Origin: Pseudomonas lactis
GTDB taxonomy: Bacteria > Pseudomonadota > Gammaproteobacteria > Pseudomonadales > Pseudomonadaceae
Length of the DNA stretch: 64,000 nucleotides
Direction of reading: 5' to 3'
Assembly (NCBI RefSeq): GCF_001439845.1
Contig: NZ_JYLO01000017.1
Coordinates: 62,001-126,000, forward strand
Shown one piece after another: positions 62,802 to 64,000 of this stretch. The notes under the pieces are model-generated. The model made no database searches, was not told the origin of the DNA, and worked only from the letters and a program-made list of their open reading frames with translations. Position numbers and translations under genes: made by a program. Every line of letters starts with the position of its first letter. The stretch's first letter is position 1.

Positions 62802-63062
62802 ATGAAACTGATTGCCCTGGGCTTCGCCGCTTTGCTCGCCACTGGCTCGGTATTCGCTGCCGATACCGCCCCCGCCACCAACGTGATCCACGACAAAACC
62901 GGCTTCTTCGTCCACCTGGATGTCGCCAAGGTGCTGTCGAGCACCGACACCTACGGCCAATGCGGGGTTGTGCCGGCGCAACTGCGCTACCTGGACCACC
63001 AAGACCGCGTACACGTGCTGGATTATCAAGTCCAGGGTACCGGTTGCACCAATGACAATTGA
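62802..63062 (+). CDS. DUF2790-like small periplasmic protein
   Basis: The 86-residue product has a signal peptide (MKLIALGFAALLATGSVFAA) and a mature part with KVLSSTDTYGQCGVVPAQLR, then YLDHQDRVHVLDYQVQGTGC: the Pseudomonas DUF2790 family. It is often found next to metal-responsive two-component systems. Two cysteines may form a disulfide. It is 42 bases upstream of the response regulator and downstream of a CusR-like box, so a metal-stress role is likely but unproven. Confidence 0.82.
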   Translation: MKLIALGFAALLATGSVFAADTAPATNVIHDKTGFFVHLDVAKVLSSTDTYGQCGVVPAQLRYLDHQDRVHVLDYQVQGTGCTNDN

Positions 63063-63104
63063 TCGGGCTACACTGGCGCAACTTATTGAAGCAGAGCACT
63101 TCTC

Positions 63105-63776
63105 ATGAACATCCTTGTAGTCGAAGACGAACCCAAGGCCGGCAATTATCTGCTCAATGGCCTGCAGGAACTGGGGCATTGTGTGAGCCTGGCCCGCGAT
63201 GGCGTGGACGGTTTGCACCAGGCCCTTGAAACGCCCTTCGACGTGATCGTACTCGACGTGATGATGCCGAAAATGGATGGCTGGGAAGTGCTGCGTCGCC
63301 TGCGCAAAGAAGCCGATACGCCGGTGCTGTTCCTCACCGCCCGCGATGACATCGCCGACCGCATCAAAGGCCTTGAACTGGGTGCCGATGACTACCTGAT
63401 CAAGCCCTTTTCGTTCGCCGAACTGGTGGCGCGCCTGCGTACCCTCAACCGTCGTGGCCCGAGCCGGGATGAAGAGCAACTGCACATCGCCGACCTGCAC
63501 ATTGACGTACTCAAACGTCGGGTCACCCGCGCCGGCACGCGCATTACCCTGACCAACAAAGAGTTCGCGCTGCTGCATCTGTTCGCAACGCACCAGGACC
63601 AGGTGCTGTCCCGCTCGCTGATTGCTTCGCGGGTGTGGGACATGAATTTCGACAGCGACACCAACGTGGTGGACGTCGCCGTGCGGCGCCTGCGCCTGAA
63701 AATCGACGACCCGTTCCAGCTCAAGCTGATCCACAGCGTGCGGGGCATTGGCTACCGCTTCGATACCCAGCCATGA
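63105..63776 (+). CDS. OmpR-type response regulator, heavy-metal (CusR/CopR-like)
   Basis: The 223-residue protein has a receiver domain starting MNILVVEDEPKAGNYLLNGL with phospho-acceptor Asp in VIVLDVMMPKMDGWE near residue 51 and the conserved Thr/Lys, then a winged-helix domain with ITLTNKEFALLHLFATHQDQ and VVDVAVRRLRLKID. The sequence is closest to the CusR/CopR/IrlR group that answers copper or silver. Its stop overlaps the sensor kinase start (ATGA). Confidence 0.9.
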   Translation: MNILVVEDEPKAGNYLLNGLQELGHCVSLARDGVDGLHQALETPFDVIVLDVMMPKMDGWEVLRRLRKEADTPVLFLTARDDIADRIKGLELGADDYLIKPFSFAELVARLRTLNRRGPSRDEEQLHIADLHIDVLKRRVTRAGTRITLTNKEFALLHLFATHQDQVLSRSLIASRVWDMNFDSDTNVVDVAVRRLRLKIDDPFQLKLIHSVRGIGYRFDTQP

Positions 63777-64000
63777 GCCGCCAGCCCCCTTACTCCCTGA
63801 CCCTGCGCCTGGCATTGATCTTCGCCCTGCTCGCCTTCGCCCTGCTGGCAACCCTGGGCGTGGCGCTGTACCGGGAGCTGGAGCGCGAACTGATCCGCCG
63901 CGATGACGCCGCGCTGATATCGCGAGTGGATCAGTTGCGCAACCTGCTTAACGACAGCAATACCTTGGACTTGATCAAGACCAAGCCAGAGCTGTTCCAG
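63773..64000 (+). CDS. Heavy-metal sensor histidine kinase (5' part only)
   Basis: The frame starts with the ATG that overlaps the response-regulator stop and runs off the window edge (76 codons). It reads MSRQPPYSLTLRLALIFALL and then a first membrane helix (AFALLATLGVALY) followed by the periplasmic part with RRDDAALISRVDQLRNLLND. This is the CusS/IrlS-type layout. The HAMP and kinase domains lie beyond the window. Confidence 0.88.
   Translation, partial: MSRQPPYSLTLRLALIFALLAFALLATLGVALYRELERELIRRDDAALISRVDQLRNLLNDSNTLDLIKTKPELFQ

Noticed and set aside
1..64000. CRISPR array
   Set aside because: No regularly spaced direct repeats and no cas genes were seen.

Overview
The window looks like a chromosomal segment of a Pseudomonas of the fluorescens group. 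The evidence is the run merR-ihfA-pheT-pheS-rplT-rpmI-infC-thrS beside a tRNA-Pro(GGG), an RsmE-type CsrA paralogue, small Pseudomonas families (DUF1654-, DUF1652- and DUF2790-like), a periplasmic glutaminase-asparaginase and a paired REP element of the type common in this group. Coding DNA outside the island is mostly GC-rich.

Layout. (1) 1-8026, minus strand: recC-recB-recD, a tightly coupled exonuclease/helicase operon; recD runs off the left edge. (2) 8042-39830: a defence island of about 31 kb between recC and tRNA-Pro. It holds (a) a minus-strand three-gene operon coding for a DUF6361-like protein, a phospholipase-D-fold protein and a large SF2 helicase, a layout like the Azaca defence system; (b) a plus-strand trio of double-AAA ATPase, WYL regulator and Hsp70-like ATPase, with a damaged ATPase C-terminus and an IS3-type transposase remnant at the 3' end of the Hsp70 gene; (c) a complete type I BREX operon (brxR, brxA, brxB, brxC, pglX, pglZ, brxL) with two extra coupled genes between pglX and pglZ: a NERD-nuclease/SF1-helicase-like protein with eroded helicase motifs, and a helical-repeat protein with C-terminal OB/cold-shock-like folds; and (d) a small acidic orphan gene after brxL. 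(3) 40498-47952, minus strand: tRNA-Pro and the translation/IHF cluster. (4) 48318-50336: small genes, including a cold-shock protein and an I78-type inhibitor lipoprotein. (5) 50370-57341, minus strand: ribose operon rbsBACRKD plus a periplasmic nucleoside hydrolase, with a LacI-type operator upstream. (6) 57674-64000: glutaminase-asparaginase with AauR-like boxes and a sigma-54-like promoter, REP pair, endonuclease I, rsmE, a HAD phosphatase, and the start of a copper-type two-component operon with a CusR-like box.

How the genes work together. RecBCD handles double-strand ends. The island stacks at least two, possibly three, anti-phage systems. In BREX, PglX should mark host DNA and BrxC, PglZ and BrxL should block phage DNA, with BrxR probably acting at a palindrome in front of its own gene. 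The extra two-gene module inside BREX and the ATPase/WYL/Hsp70 trio are the least explained parts and the best candidates for undescribed functions. The rbs cluster pairs ribose uptake and phosphorylation with a nucleoside hydrolase that can release ribose in the periplasm.
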